The position numbers were made by a program, and so were the translations under genes. The notes under the pieces are model-generated. The model did not search any database. It was not told where the DNA came from and was given only the letters and a program-made list of their open reading frames with translations. Shown here in pieces: positions 56,239-64,000 of a DNA stretch of 64,000 bases. The DNA lies in the NCBI GenBank assembly GCA_003163855.1, contig PLRJ01000162.1, positions 6,980 through 70,979 of the forward strand. The letters are read 5' to 3'. Position 1 is the stretch's first letter. The number at the start of each line of letters is the position of its first letter. This stretch comes from Bryobacterales bacterium (GTDB lineage: Bacteria; Acidobacteriota; Terriglobia; Bryobacterales; Bryobacteraceae).

Positions 56239-58054
56239 ACGTTGCGCCCTCCTCATCACCCTGAACGCTAAAGCGCTGCGCCTGCAAATCGAACATGGTC
56301 CGGTAACGTCCGCCAAGTGCCATTAATTCATCGTGTGTGCCAAGTTCGACAACATGCCCTTGCTCCAGCACGCAAATGCGATCGGCCTGCCGAACCGTGG
56401 AGAACCGATGCGAAATCAGTATGGTAGTGCAATGCCTGGTAGCGGCTAATAGGCGTTCAAAAATCTCTGCTTCGCCTCGAACGTCCAACTGCGCCGTGGG
56501 CTCGTCCAGCAGCACTATGCCAGCGCCCAAGGTTACCGCGGCCAGCGATCGCGCCAGCGCGATGCGTTGCCATTGACCGCCCGACAGGTCTGTCCCGTCA
56601 TCGTAGCCGCGAGCGAGAACTGTGTCGAGTGCTGCCAGATTTTCCGCTCCCGCCGAAACAAGCGCGCTATGTATGACGTGGTCGGGAGCGCCATTCGGAG
56701 CCACATTGTCGCGCAGCGGCAGTTCTAGGCGAATAAAATCCTGGAACACAGCCGTGATGCGCGCTCGCCAGGAAGCCAGATCGAAGGTAAGAATATCGAT
56801 GCCGTCCACTTCAATCGTGCCTGACTGAGGATCATACAAACGGCACAGCAACTTCGCCAGCGTCGTTTTACCGGCGCCATTCTGTCCTACAATGGCCAGC
56901 GACGAGCCGGCAGGAATCGTCAGGTTAAAGTCTTTGACTACCGGAGCGCCGTCCTGATAAGCGAAGCTGACATCGCGCAATCGGATCTCGCGTTGAGGTC
57001 TCGCATCGGCAGAGCGGTTGCCGGAAGTAAGCGCGCCTGCGGGCTGCATGGCCGGTTCTAATCGCAGCACCGCCGCAACCGGAGCGGCCGCTCCATCTAG
57101 CGCCCAGCTGAATCCGCCGAAGGCAATCATAGATACGCCTATCGCGCTTTGCACATAGACAACGGCTTCGCCCAGGCTGATGCGGCCACTGCTGGCGGCC
57201 GCGGCAAGCATCAGGAATACAACCATGTTTGCCGATACCACCAGCAGCATGCTCCAGATAACGGGGCGCTCTCGTAAGCGCGTAGCCGCATACTGCAGTT
57301 CGTGCAATCGAGTTCGTCTTGCTTTGAATCGTTGGATAGTCCAGCTATCCAGCCCGAACAGCCGCAACTCCTTACTTGCAGGTGGGTCAACTGCAAGCCG
57401 ATAGGCATATTCGGCGTCGCGTTGCGCGCTGCGCACTTCTTCGGTATTGCGGTCGCGCCAAACGCCGCTTTCGCGCAGCAGCCAGTGCGTTGCCAGCCAG
57501 GCCCCGGCCAGAACAAGCGGAGCCCACCAGGCGTAGTAGGCAAGAATCAAGGCCGACGCGACGCCGCCGATCATCTCAACCAAGCCGTTGGCAATGAAAT
57601 CCATCGAGATAGACAATGGCGGGCCAGTCATTCCAAGGTCGAAATCGCGTGCCACCGTCAGGTCGCTGGTTAAGGCGGGATTCTCCAAGTGACCCATGCC
57701 CGGCGGACGCACACACGCTTCCGTCAGCCGATCGTAAAGCCAGGCGGCCGCCCGGTCTCCAAGATTCGCACTGACGGCTTGACTTATTGGATTTAACAGT
57801 TGCAGCAGGACGAAAACACCCCCGGCAAATGCCAGTGCGCTGGCCAAAGGCTGTCCGCGCTGTACTGTGCCGACCAGAACTCCCATGGCGATGCCGAAAA
57901 TTGCGGGCAAAGTTCCGCGTAGCAGGACAGTCGCCCACCAGGACGCCGCCAGGCCGGGGTCAGCCTTAGGCAGAGTTCCGAAAAACTTCCATTCTTTGCG
58001 GTTTCTAAGCGCCTGAAGCATAAGTAAGGCTGACACATTATAATGAAGTTTCAC
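56222..58054 (-). CDS. ABC exporter half-transporter (fused permease and ATPase), first subunit
   Basis: A 610-aa protein from ATG 58052-58054; a second ATG at 58021 would leave more room for the divergent promoter. The membrane domain has WWATVLLRGTLPAIFGIAMG and later AALILAYYAWWAPLVLAGAW-like segments. The ATPase has SLAIVGQNGAGKTTLAKLL, DLSGGQWQRIALARSLA (canonical signature) and GIVLLDEPTAQLDVRGE. With the degenerate partner at 54427 it fits a heterodimeric exporter of the type that moves peptides, glycopeptides or lipids. It is the first gene of the operon ending in GH9. Confidence 0.9.
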   Translation of the reverse strand: MKLHYNVSALLMLQALRNRKEWKFFGTLPKADPGLAASWWATVLLRGTLPAIFGIAMGVLVGTVQRGQPLASALAFAGGVFVLLQLLNPISQAVSANLGDRAAAWLYDRLTEACVRPPGMGHLENPALTSDLTVARDFDLGMTGPPLSISMDFIANGLVEMIGGVASALILAYYAWWAPLVLAGAWLATHWLLRESGVWRDRNTEEVRSAQRDAEYAYRLAVDPPASKELRLFGLDSWTIQRFKARRTRLHELQYAATRLRERPVIWSMLLVVSANMVVFLMLAAAASSGRISLGEAVVYVQSAIGVSMIAFGGFSWALDGAAAPVAAVLRLEPAMQPAGALTSGNRSADARPQREIRLRDVSFAYQDGAPVVKDFNLTIPAGSSLAIVGQNGAGKTTLAKLLCRLYDPQSGTIEVDGIDILTFDLASWRARITAVFQDFIRLELPLRDNVAPNGAPDHVIHSALVSAGAENLAALDTVLARGYDDGTDLSGGQWQRIALARSLAAVTLGAGIVLLDEPTAQLDVRGEAEIFERLLAATRHCTTILISHRFSTVRQADRICVLEQGHVVELGTHDELMALGGRYRTMFDLQAQRFSVQGDEEGATYDVLA

Positions 58055-58067
58055 GCGTTCATGCTTA

Positions 58068-58826
58068 ATGGTCGATATACATAGTCATATTCTTCCTGGT
58101 CTCGACGATGGCTCGAAGACTATGGATGAAAGTCTTGAGATGTTGCAGCTGGCGGCATCGTCTGGTACTACCGATATCGTTGCCACACCTCACGCCAACC
58201 TCGAATTTAGTTTCGACCCCGCCGTCGTTTCGAATCTGGTAAACGAACTGTCTGACAGAACCAAGGGGCTGATCAAGATTCACAAAGGTTGCGATTTTCA
58301 CCTCAATGTAGATAATTTGCAGGATGCTCTTGCGAATCCGGCTAAATATACAGTAAATGGCCGCGCTTATTTAATGGTGGAATTGCCCGATCTGACATCC
58401 ATTTCAGCCATGCGTAATGTGTTAAATAGACTGCTGGAAACGCGCATAATTCCCATCATTACTCATCCTGAGCGGAATCGTTCCGTTCAGGGAAATTTGA
58501 AGGAAGTAGAGCTTTGGGTGAAGGATGGTTGTCTCATGCAGGTAACGGGGCAGTCGCTGTTAGGGCACTTCGGACAAACAGCGTTGCGCTTCGCCGAGTC
58601 CCTGTTTGATTCGGATTTAGTGCACTTTGTAGCCAGCGATGCGCACGATTGTGTCAATCGGCCGCCTAATTTAGCCCCCGCTTTTAAATTGGTTTCCGAT
58701 CGCTGGGGCTCCGAGCGTGCAGACGCGTTATTCAACCATAATCCCCAGGCCGTGCTTTGGGGTGAGGCAATTTACGCACTTCCCAAGCCAAATAAAAAGG
58801 CACGTTTTTTCGCTTTCTGGAAATAA
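58068..58826 (+). CDS. PHP-domain tyrosine-protein phosphatase, CpsB/YwqE family
   Basis: A 252-aa metal-dependent phosphatase. MVDIHSHILPGLDDGSKTMD at the N-terminus, VATPHAN, IITHPERNRSV and FVASDAHDC supply the metal ligands of the PHP trinuclear site. Family members (CpsB, YwqE) dephosphorylate tyrosine kinases that control capsule or exopolysaccharide export. It starts 13 bases from the divergent ABC exporter gene if both first ATGs are used. No kinase gene lies nearby. Its stop codon sits inside a hairpin at 58799-58833. Confidence 0.9.
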   Translation: MVDIHSHILPGLDDGSKTMDESLEMLQLAASSGTTDIVATPHANLEFSFDPAVVSNLVNELSDRTKGLIKIHKGCDFHLNVDNLQDALANPAKYTVNGRAYLMVELPDLTSISAMRNVLNRLLETRIIPIITHPERNRSVQGNLKEVELWVKDGCLMQVTGQSLLGHFGQTALRFAESLFDSDLVHFVASDAHDCVNRPPNLAPAFKLVSDRWGSERADALFNHNPQAVLWGEAIYALPKPNKKARFFAFWK

Positions 58827-58833
58827 ACGTGCC
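58799..58833 (+). terminator. hairpin overlapping the stop codon of the PHP phosphatase gene
   Basis: GGCACGTTT (58799-58807) and AAACGTGCC (58825-58833) are perfect inverted repeats, and TTTC/GAAA extend the stem inside the loop with one bulged base. The stop codon TAA lies in the 3' arm. No T-run follows, so it would be a pausing, attenuation or stabilising structure rather than a classical terminator. Confidence 0.45.
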
Positions 58834-59088
58834 ACGTTAGTCACTATTCCTACATTCTTAGTTTGGGATAGATAGTTTTGTGGTTGTGGTACTCAGCAGG
58901 CTCATACCCTCCCTCGAAGATCTAGATTTATATCTGTAAAACGTGGTACTACATTAGATGACGCTGATAGGTTAGTTCGCCTGTAGCGATTCCCTTCGAG
59001 CATGCCAGCCGAAGCCGATCCAAATAAATAGGCGTACCAAGTCAAAACGGCCTGTCCTTTAACTAACTCGTCTTTTCTCGGAGGATTG
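58834..59088 (+). other. 255-bp AT-richer gap, probable leader/promoter region of the upxY gene
   Basis: No gene is visible. The octamer GTGGTACT occurs twice (58886-58893 and 58943-58950) and a GGAGG ribosome site lies at 59080-59084. UpxY-type antiterminators usually act on the leader of their own operon, so this gap is the natural place for such a control site. No specific motif can be proven. Confidence 0.4.
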
Positions 59089-59661
59089 ATGTCTAGTTTG
59101 CAAATGGTGTTAGCCACAACTGTCTCTGTACTGCCAATACATGGACAAAGCCTGATTCCAGATCAGGACGCTACCTTCCCTTGGTACGGAATTCGCACCC
59201 GCTCCAATCATGAACGGATGGCCGCTAATGTACTGTCCGGCAAAGGGTACGAACACTACCTTCCAACCTACAAAACGAAGCGCCGTTGGACCGACCGTAT
59301 TGTCGAGAGCGAGCGCCCGCTTTTCCCCGGCTACGTCTTTTGCCGCTTCGATCACAAAGCGCGGTTGCCTATTCTGACAACACCGGGCGTAGTTGCGGTG
59401 GTCGGATTCGGCAACGACCCCGCTCCCATCCAAGAGACCGAAATAGAGGCGGTGCGTACTGTTCTGCGCTCCGGTCTGGCCACCGAACCGTGTCCTTTTC
59501 TACGCGAAGGTCAGCGTGTGCGCGTGAAGCGTGGCGCTTTGGAAGGCGTGGAAGGCATACTCATGAAGAAGAAGAACGAATTCCGTATGGTGGTGTCGGT
59601 TGGTATGCTCCAGCGCTCCATTGCCGTAGAAATCGACCGTGAGTGGATCGACGCTATTTAG
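59089..59661 (+). CDS. upxY: NusG-like transcription antiterminator, UpxY/RfaH family
   Basis: A 190-aa protein from ATG 59089, after GGAGG. The NGN domain covers residues ~30-120 (WYGIRTRSNHERMAANVLSG, YLPTYKTKRRWTDRI, RPLFPGYVFCRFDHKARLPI, TTPGVVAVVGFGNDPAPI), followed by a KOW domain (REGQRVRVKRGALEGVEGIL). Paralogues of NusG of this kind recruit to RNA polymerase at an operon leader and prevent termination, mostly in polysaccharide operons. Here the next gene, 30 bases downstream, is a PSD1 cytochrome gene instead. The first 25 residues are an unusual hydrophobic N-terminal extension. Confidence 0.88.
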   Translation: MSSLQMVLATTVSVLPIHGQSLIPDQDATFPWYGIRTRSNHERMAANVLSGKGYEHYLPTYKTKRRWTDRIVESERPLFPGYVFCRFDHKARLPILTTPGVVAVVGFGNDPAPIQETEIEAVRTVLRSGLATEPCPFLREGQRVRVKRGALEGVEGILMKKKNEFRMVVSVGMLQRSIAVEIDREWIDAI

Positions 59662-59691
59662 TTTCAGCTGCCTTCTTATAAAGTATTAAGC

Positions 59692-62600
59692 ATGTTGCGC
59701 GCGACGTTGATCGTCCTCGCTTGTGCTATTCCCGTCCTGCCGGCAACTCCGGATTTCAAGCGCGATATTGCGCCCATCCTTCAACAGTCGTGTGCCCAGT
59801 GCCACGTGGGTAACGTGGTGATGGGCAAATTAAGCCTTGCCAGCGAAGCGGATATACTGCGCGGCGGCGCTTCAGGCCCGGCCATTGTGCCGGGACACAG
59901 CCCCGATAGTCTGCTGATTAAGCGCCTGCTGGGCTTTAACGACATGGCGCGCATGCCCATGGGTGCCGCGCCGCTTTCCAGCCCGCAGGTGGCGTTAATC
60001 CGAACTTGGATCGATACTGCGGACTTCAGTGCCATAAAAGCTTCGCCTCTGTCGGTCGCCCCGGTCGCCGCTTCCAGCGCGCCCGAATCTTCTGTCTACG
60101 CCTCGCAAGTGCGACCCATTCTCGCCACCCGCTGCTATTCCTGCCATGGTCCCGATGTGCAGCAAAACGGACTCCGGCTAGATTCCTTGGCCGCCATCCT
60201 GAAAGGCAGCGATTCGGGCAAGGTCATTGTTCCAGGCAAAAGCCAGGACAGCCGCTTGCTGCGTCGTTTACTGGCGCAGGAACGCCCGATGATGCCTTAT
60301 GGCGGCCCGGCGTTGTCCTCAAGTGAAGTGGCTGTCATTCAGAAGTGGATCAACGCTGGCGCTCCCGGACCTGATTCAACCACGCCGCTGGCTTTGGCTA
60401 AAACTCCAAAGCATTGGGCTTACGTAAAACCGGTTCAGCCGCCCCTTCCAACGGTACGCGACGCTGCGTGGATCAAAAATCCAATTGATAACTTTGTCCT
60501 CGCCAAGCTCGAATCCGAGGGTTTGAAGCCTTCGCCCCAGGCATCGAAGACCGCTCTCTTACGGCGCGTGTATCTCGACCTTACCGGCCTGCCGCCATCT
60601 ATCAAGGAGCTCGACGATTACTTGGCAGATACGGCTCCCGACGCGTATGAGAAGGTCGTGGACCACTTGCTTGCTTCTCCCCACTACGGTGAGCGTTGGG
60701 CGCGCCCGTGGCTTGACCTGGCGCGCTATGCCGATAGTAACGGCTATGAAAAAGACCGTATTCGCACAGCCTGGGAGTATCGCGACTGGGTGATTCGCGC
60801 TCTGAACTCCGGCATGTCCTTCCGCGATTTCACCATTCAGCAAATTGCCGGCGACATGCTGCCGAATCCAACCAAAGACCAATTGATTGCCACCGGCTTT
60901 AACCGCAACTCGATGCTAAACCAGGAAGGCGGCATCGATATCAACGAGTATTACTGGTACAGCCTGGTCGATCGGGTAAACACCACCGCTTCTGTTTTTC
61001 TCGGCTCCACGCTGGGCTGCGCGCAATGTCATAACCACAAGTTCGATCCTTTCCTGCAGAAGGATTACTATCGCTTTCTCGCTTTTTTCAACAATCTCGA
61101 GCACAAAGGAGTCGGCGTGGGCGACCGCTGGATGGATGAGCCCGAAATGGAACTGCCGACGCCTGACCAGGCGAAGCGGAGTGCCGAGATTAAAGCCGGC
61201 ATCGGCAAGTTGGAAGATGTCTTACACACCCAAACCGCCGGGTTGAATACAGCGCAGCAGACGTGGGAAGCGCAGATGAAAGCGGCGGAATCGCAATGGC
61301 ACCTGCTTAAGGTCACAAGCGCAAAGTCGGAAGGCGGCGCTACGCTTACGCAGCAGGCCGGCGGTTCCATTCTGGCGTCAGGCTCCAATCCGCAGGCTGA
61401 TACTTACACGCTTGAGGCGACCAACGAACTGGCGGGCGTTACCGCCATTCGCCTTGAAGTATTGCCTGACACCAGCCTCCCGCACAACGGTCCGGGCCGC
61501 GACCCCGAAGGCAACTTCTTCCTGAGCGACTTCGAAGTGCGCACCGGCGCCGACCATCATCTTGTCGCCTGGAAGGCAGCGGAAGCCGATGAATCCCAGG
61601 ATGGCTACGGCATTGGCGGCGTGGTGAAGAAGGGCACCGGCTTATCAGGCTGGGCCATTGAAGCCCGCCCCGATGCTGCCGGCTTGCGCAGGCAGGCTGT
61701 GTTCATTTCCAGCGAAGCGCTGCCGGTTGGTCCCTTAACTATCACCATGAAGCATTTGATGCGCCGCTCGTCGCGCAACATCGGATGCTTTCGTCTAAGC
61801 GCGACCACTTCCGCCGATCCTAAGTTCATCGTCCAGCTTCCGGCGCGCGATCGCCCTTTGCTCACGCTGAGTAACGAAAAACGCAGCACCGAGCAAGCGG
61901 CAAAGCTGAGCGCAGACTATCGGCAAGTTGCTCCTTCGCTCGACCCCGCTCGTCAACAGATCGCTAGCTTGCAGCAAGACCTGCAGAAACTCGGCATCGC
62001 CACCGCTATGGTGATGGCCGAGAAACCGACCTTCTTGCGCCCGGCCGCCTATATTCGCGAACGCGGCACCTTCACTAGTCCAGGCGAACTGGTGTATGCC
62101 GATGTTCCGTCGGCGCTCGGCACGCTACCGAAAGATGCCATGCCCAATCGGCTGGGTCTGGCGCAGTGGCTGGTTAGCGATGACAATCCACTTACGGCTC
62201 GTGTAGCAGTGAACCATTTCTGGGAAACAATCTTCGGCCACGGCATTGTCGAAACCAGCGAAGACTTCGGCACGCAAGGTGACCCGCCGTCGCATCCCGA
62301 ACTGCTCGATTGGCTGGCCACCGAATTCATGCACGATGGCTGGGACATGAAGAAGATCCAGCGGCTGATGGTGACATCGGCCACCTACCGGCAGGATTCG
62401 CGCGTCAGTCCTTCCTTGCTCGAGCGCGATCCCTACAACAAGCTTTATGCGCGCGGTCCGCGCTTCCGCGTTGAGGCCGAAACGGTGCACGATCTGGCGC
62501 TTTCTATAAGCGGCCTGTTGAGCGGCAAGATGTACGGCCCGGGTGTGTTTCCTTACCAGCCGGAAGGAGTGTGGAACATTCCATACAGCTCCGACAAGTG

Positions 62601-63039
62601 GGTCCAGAGCAAGGGCGAAGACCAGCACCGTCGCGCGCTTTACACCTTCATTCGCCGCAGCGCGCCTTATCCAAGCCTGGTAACCTACGATGCGCCCAGC
62701 CGCGAGTTCTGCACAGTTCGGCGCGTCCGAACCAACACGCCGCTCCAGGCGCTCACCAGCTTGAACGATCCGTTCTTTTTCAACGCAGCGCAGGCCTTGG
62801 CGCTGCGCATGTCGCGCGAAGGCGGCAGTTCGCTGAACGCGCGCATTGCCTACGGCTATCGCCTCACTGTTTCTCGCCTCCCAACCGCAGCTGAGTTGCA
62901 GAAGGTGTCGGCCTTCTACACACAACAACTCGCCGCTTACAAGCAGCAGCCAAACAAGCAGGATCCGCCTGAACTATCCGCGCTTACCATGGTTGCCAAC
63001 GTTCTTTTAAGCATGGACGAAACCATCACTAAGGAGTAA
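59692..63039 (+). CDS. PSD1 and planctomycete cytochrome c domain-containing protein
   Basis: A 1115-aa secreted protein with a signal peptide ([17 protein letters not shown]). Two haem-binding CxxCH sites are visible: [10 protein letters not shown] (Cys 34/37, His 38) and [10 protein letters not shown] (Cys 148/151, His 152). Each lies in a planctomycete-cytochrome domain followed by a WINAGAP-type closing strand. DUF1549 follows at ~265-470 ([55 protein letters not shown] with a third CxxCH), then a beta-sandwich (~580-700) and DUF1553/PSD1 (~850-1090; [38 protein letters not shown]). Function unknown; the proteins are common in Planctomycetes and acidobacteria and are always paired with DUF1501. 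It is 6 bases from the next gene. Confidence 0.92.
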   Translation: MLRATLIVLACAIPVLPATPDFKRDIAPILQQSCAQCHVGNVVMGKLSLASEADILRGGASGPAIVPGHSPDSLLIKRLLGFNDMARMPMGAAPLSSPQVALIRTWIDTADFSAIKASPLSVAPVAASSAPESSVYASQVRPILATRCYSCHGPDVQQNGLRLDSLAAILKGSDSGKVIVPGKSQDSRLLRRLLAQERPMMPYGGPALSSSEVAVIQKWINAGAPGPDSTTPLALAKTPKHWAYVKPVQPPLPTVRDAAWIKNPIDNFVLAKLESEGLKPSPQASKTALLRRVYLDLTGLPPSIKELDDYLADTAPDAYEKVVDHLLASPHYGERWARPWLDLARYADSNGYEKDRIRTAWEYRDWVIRALNSGMSFRDFTIQQIAGDMLPNPTKDQLIATGFNRNSMLNQEGGIDINEYYWYSLVDRVNTTASVFLGSTLGCAQCHNHKFDPFLQKDYYRFLAFFNNLEHKGVGVGDRWMDEPEMELPTPDQAKRSAEIKAGIGKLEDVLHTQTAGLNTAQQTWEAQMKAAESQWHLLKVTSAKSEGGATLTQQAGGSILASGSNPQADTYTLEATNELAGVTAIRLEVLPDTSLPHNGPGRDPEGNFFLSDFEVRTGADHHLVAWKAAEADESQDGYGIGGVVKKGTGLSGWAIEARPDAAGLRRQAVFISSEALPVGPLTITMKHLMRRSSRNIGCFRLSATTSADPKFIVQLPARDRPLLTLSNEKRSTEQAAKLSADYRQVAPSLDPARQQIASLQQDLQKLGIATAMVMAEKPTFLRPAAYIRERGTFTSPGELVYADVPSALGTLPKDAMPNRLGLAQWLVSDDNPLTARVAVNHFWETIFGHGIVETSEDFGTQGDPPSHPELLDWLATEFMHDGWDMKKIQRLMVTSATYRQDSRVSPSLLERDPYNKLYARGPRFRVEAETVHDLALSISGLLSGKMYGPGVFPYQPEGVWNIPYSSDKWVQSKGEDQHRRALYTFIRRSAPYPSLVTYDAPSREFCTVRRVRTNTPLQALTSLNDPFFFNAAQALALRMSREGGSSLNARIAYGYRLTVSRLPTAAELQKVSAFYTQQLAAYKQQPNKQDPPELSALTMVANVLLSMDETITKE

Positions 63040-63045
63040 TGCAAC

Positions 63046-64000
63046 ATGCCCGACCGCCTTCTGGAACGCACCCGCCGCCACTTCTTCAAACAAGCGGGCT
63101 TCGGTATTGGCACGGCTGCATTGGCTGGGCTGCTGGATAACCAACTGCTTGCCACTGACGCTGCCGGCACCGCAAAAGCGCCCATGTTCCCAGCCAAGGC
63201 CAGGAGCATTATCTACCTGTTCATGGCCGGCGCTCCATCACAGGTGGACCTGCTCGATCCTAAACCGCTGCTCCAGAAATACGATGGCCAGAACGTTCCC
63301 GATGAACTGACCAAAGGCGAGCGCTTCGCCTTTATCAAGGGCAAGCCGCGCCTGCTGGGTTCACCATATGAATTCACGCGGCATGGCGACTCCGGTGCCG
63401 AGATTTCCGAACTCCTTCCTCACTTGGCAAAGGTCTCGGGCGACATCGCCATCGTTCGATCGATGCACACCACCCAGTTCAATCATGCGCCCGCCCAGAT
63501 CTTCATGAACACCGGCTTCCAGATCATTGGCCGTCCCAGCATGGGTTCGTGGATGACCTACGGCCTGGGCAGCGAGTGCAAAGATCTGCCCGGCTTCGTC
63601 GTCCTTATCTCCGGTGAGAACCAGCCGGATGGCGGCAAAGCCTGCTGGGGCAGCGGCTTCCTGCCCACTCTGTATCAAGGTGTTGAGTTTCGTTCGCAGG
63701 GCGAACCGGTCCTGTTCCTGAACAATCCCGAGGGCGTTTCCGACAACGCGCGCCGTGCTTCGCTCGATCTGTTGAAAGACCTGAACGACATGCATCTGGC
63801 CGAAAACGGCGACGCCGAAATTCGCACCCGCATCGCTTCTTATGAGATGGCCTATCGCATGCAATCGAGCGTACCCGACTTGGTGGACATCAGCAGAGAA
63901 CCGGCCTCCGTTCATGAACTCTACGGCACCCAGCCCGGCAGGAAATCGTTCGCCAACAATTGTCTGCTGGCGCGCCGGCTGGTGGAACGCGGCGTCCGCT
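63046..64000 (+). CDS. DUF1501 family protein with Tat signal (partial)
   Basis: The gene starts at ATG 63046 behind an AAGGAG site and runs off the right edge; 318 residues are visible. The N-terminus [20 protein letters not shown] is a Tat-type signal (twin Arg followed by a hydrophobic stretch). The body has [40 protein letters not shown] and [23 protein letters not shown]1501 proteins belong to the alkaline-phosphatase/sulfatase-like superfamily and are nearly always encoded beside a PSD1 protein, as here. Reaction unknown. Confidence 0.92.
   Translation, partial: MPDRLLERTRRHFFKQAGFGIGTAALAGLLDNQLLATDAAGTAKAPMFPAKARSIIYLFMAGAPSQVDLLDPKPLLQKYDGQNVPDELTKGERFAFIKGKPRLLGSPYEFTRHGDSGAEISELLPHLAKVSGDIAIVRSMHTTQFNHAPAQIFMNTGFQIIGRPSMGSWMTYGLGSECKDLPGFVVLISGENQPDGGKACWGSGFLPTLYQGVEFRSQGEPVLFLNNPEGVSDNARRASLDLLKDLNDMHLAENGDAEIRTRIASYEMAYRMQSSVPDLVDISREPASVHELYGTQPGRKSFANNCLLARRLVERGVR

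Noticed and set aside
58902..59117. 71-aa minus-strand open frame in the upxY leader
   Set aside because: No ribosome site or family motif, and it overlaps the start of upxY.
62125..62928. 267-aa minus-strand open frame
   Set aside because: Antisense to the PSD1 gene, without recognisable motifs.

Overview
The window looks like a chromosomal segment of an Acidobacteriota bacterium, most likely of the Solibacteres/Bryobacteraceae type. This is inferred from gene content, not from a database match. The clues are a PSD1/planctomycete-cytochrome protein followed by a DUF1501 protein, a VWFA-related protein of the acidobacterial type, a large hybrid histidine kinase with a two-component-regulator propeller, many secreted esterases and glycoside hydrolases, and frequent GTG/TTG starts with tight overlapping stop/start junctions. 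I see no phage, insertion sequence, CRISPR array or rRNA. Two tRNA genes are present (Gly-TCC, Thr-TGT).

Layout. 1-6.6 kb is a minus-strand cell-surface polysaccharide cluster: glycosyltransferases of GT2 and GT4 type, a hexapeptide acetyltransferase, UDP-GlcNAc 2-epimerase (wecB) and a DUF218/YdcF protein cut by the window edge. 6.7-9.3 kb holds a frameshifted NAD-binding epimerase-like gene, a secreted M24 peptidase and a YpeA-like acetyltransferase. 9.3-15.1 kb is a plant-polysaccharide island: GH43 arabinanase, an unknown secreted protein, acetylxylan esterase and two esterases. 15.1-15.3 kb contains a 46-aa gene and, in another frame, a fragment encoding a P-loop motif, which look like a decayed toxin-antitoxin-like pair. 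15.4-20 kb has a MEMO1-family protein, a VWFA protein and moaB-moaC-moeA. 20-22.7 kb is an ABC-2 transporter plus a coupled lipoprotein, followed by a GxxExxY-family gene remnant. 22.9-29.5 kb is housekeeping: ferredoxin, argS, acnA, a NUDIX hydrolase, DedA and tRNA-Gly. 29.5-34.4 kb holds a CocE/NonD hydrolase, an orphan PstS, a small secreted protein and an OprB-like porin.

34.4-45.1 kb is the most coherent block. Two divergent operons encode nucleoside hydrolase plus an NCS1 nucleobase transporter on one side, and preT-preA-dihydropyrimidinase-ureidopropionase-aminotransferase-mmsA on the other. Together they would take a pyrimidine nucleoside through uracil/thymine, the dihydropyrimidine, the N-carbamoyl beta-amino acid and the beta-amino acid to a semialdehyde and an acyl-CoA. 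A perfect 12-bp palindrome lies in the shared promoter region.

45.2-52.7 kb carries a 1357-aa hybrid sensor kinase, a small flagellar-rod-like protein, alkB, tRNA-Thr and a secreted propeller protein with four tandem Ig-like repeats. 52.7-58.1 kb is a minus-strand operon of two half-size ABC exporters and a GH9 endoglucanase-like enzyme. Divergent from it are a CpsB/YwqE-type PHP phosphatase, an UpxY/NusG-type antiterminator behind a leader of about 250 nt, and the PSD1 cytochrome and DUF1501 genes, the last cut by the right edge. The most unusual elements are the two gene remnants, the MEMO protein with an extra N-terminal domain, the ABC-GH9 operon, and the antiterminator placed directly before a PSD1/DUF1501 pair.
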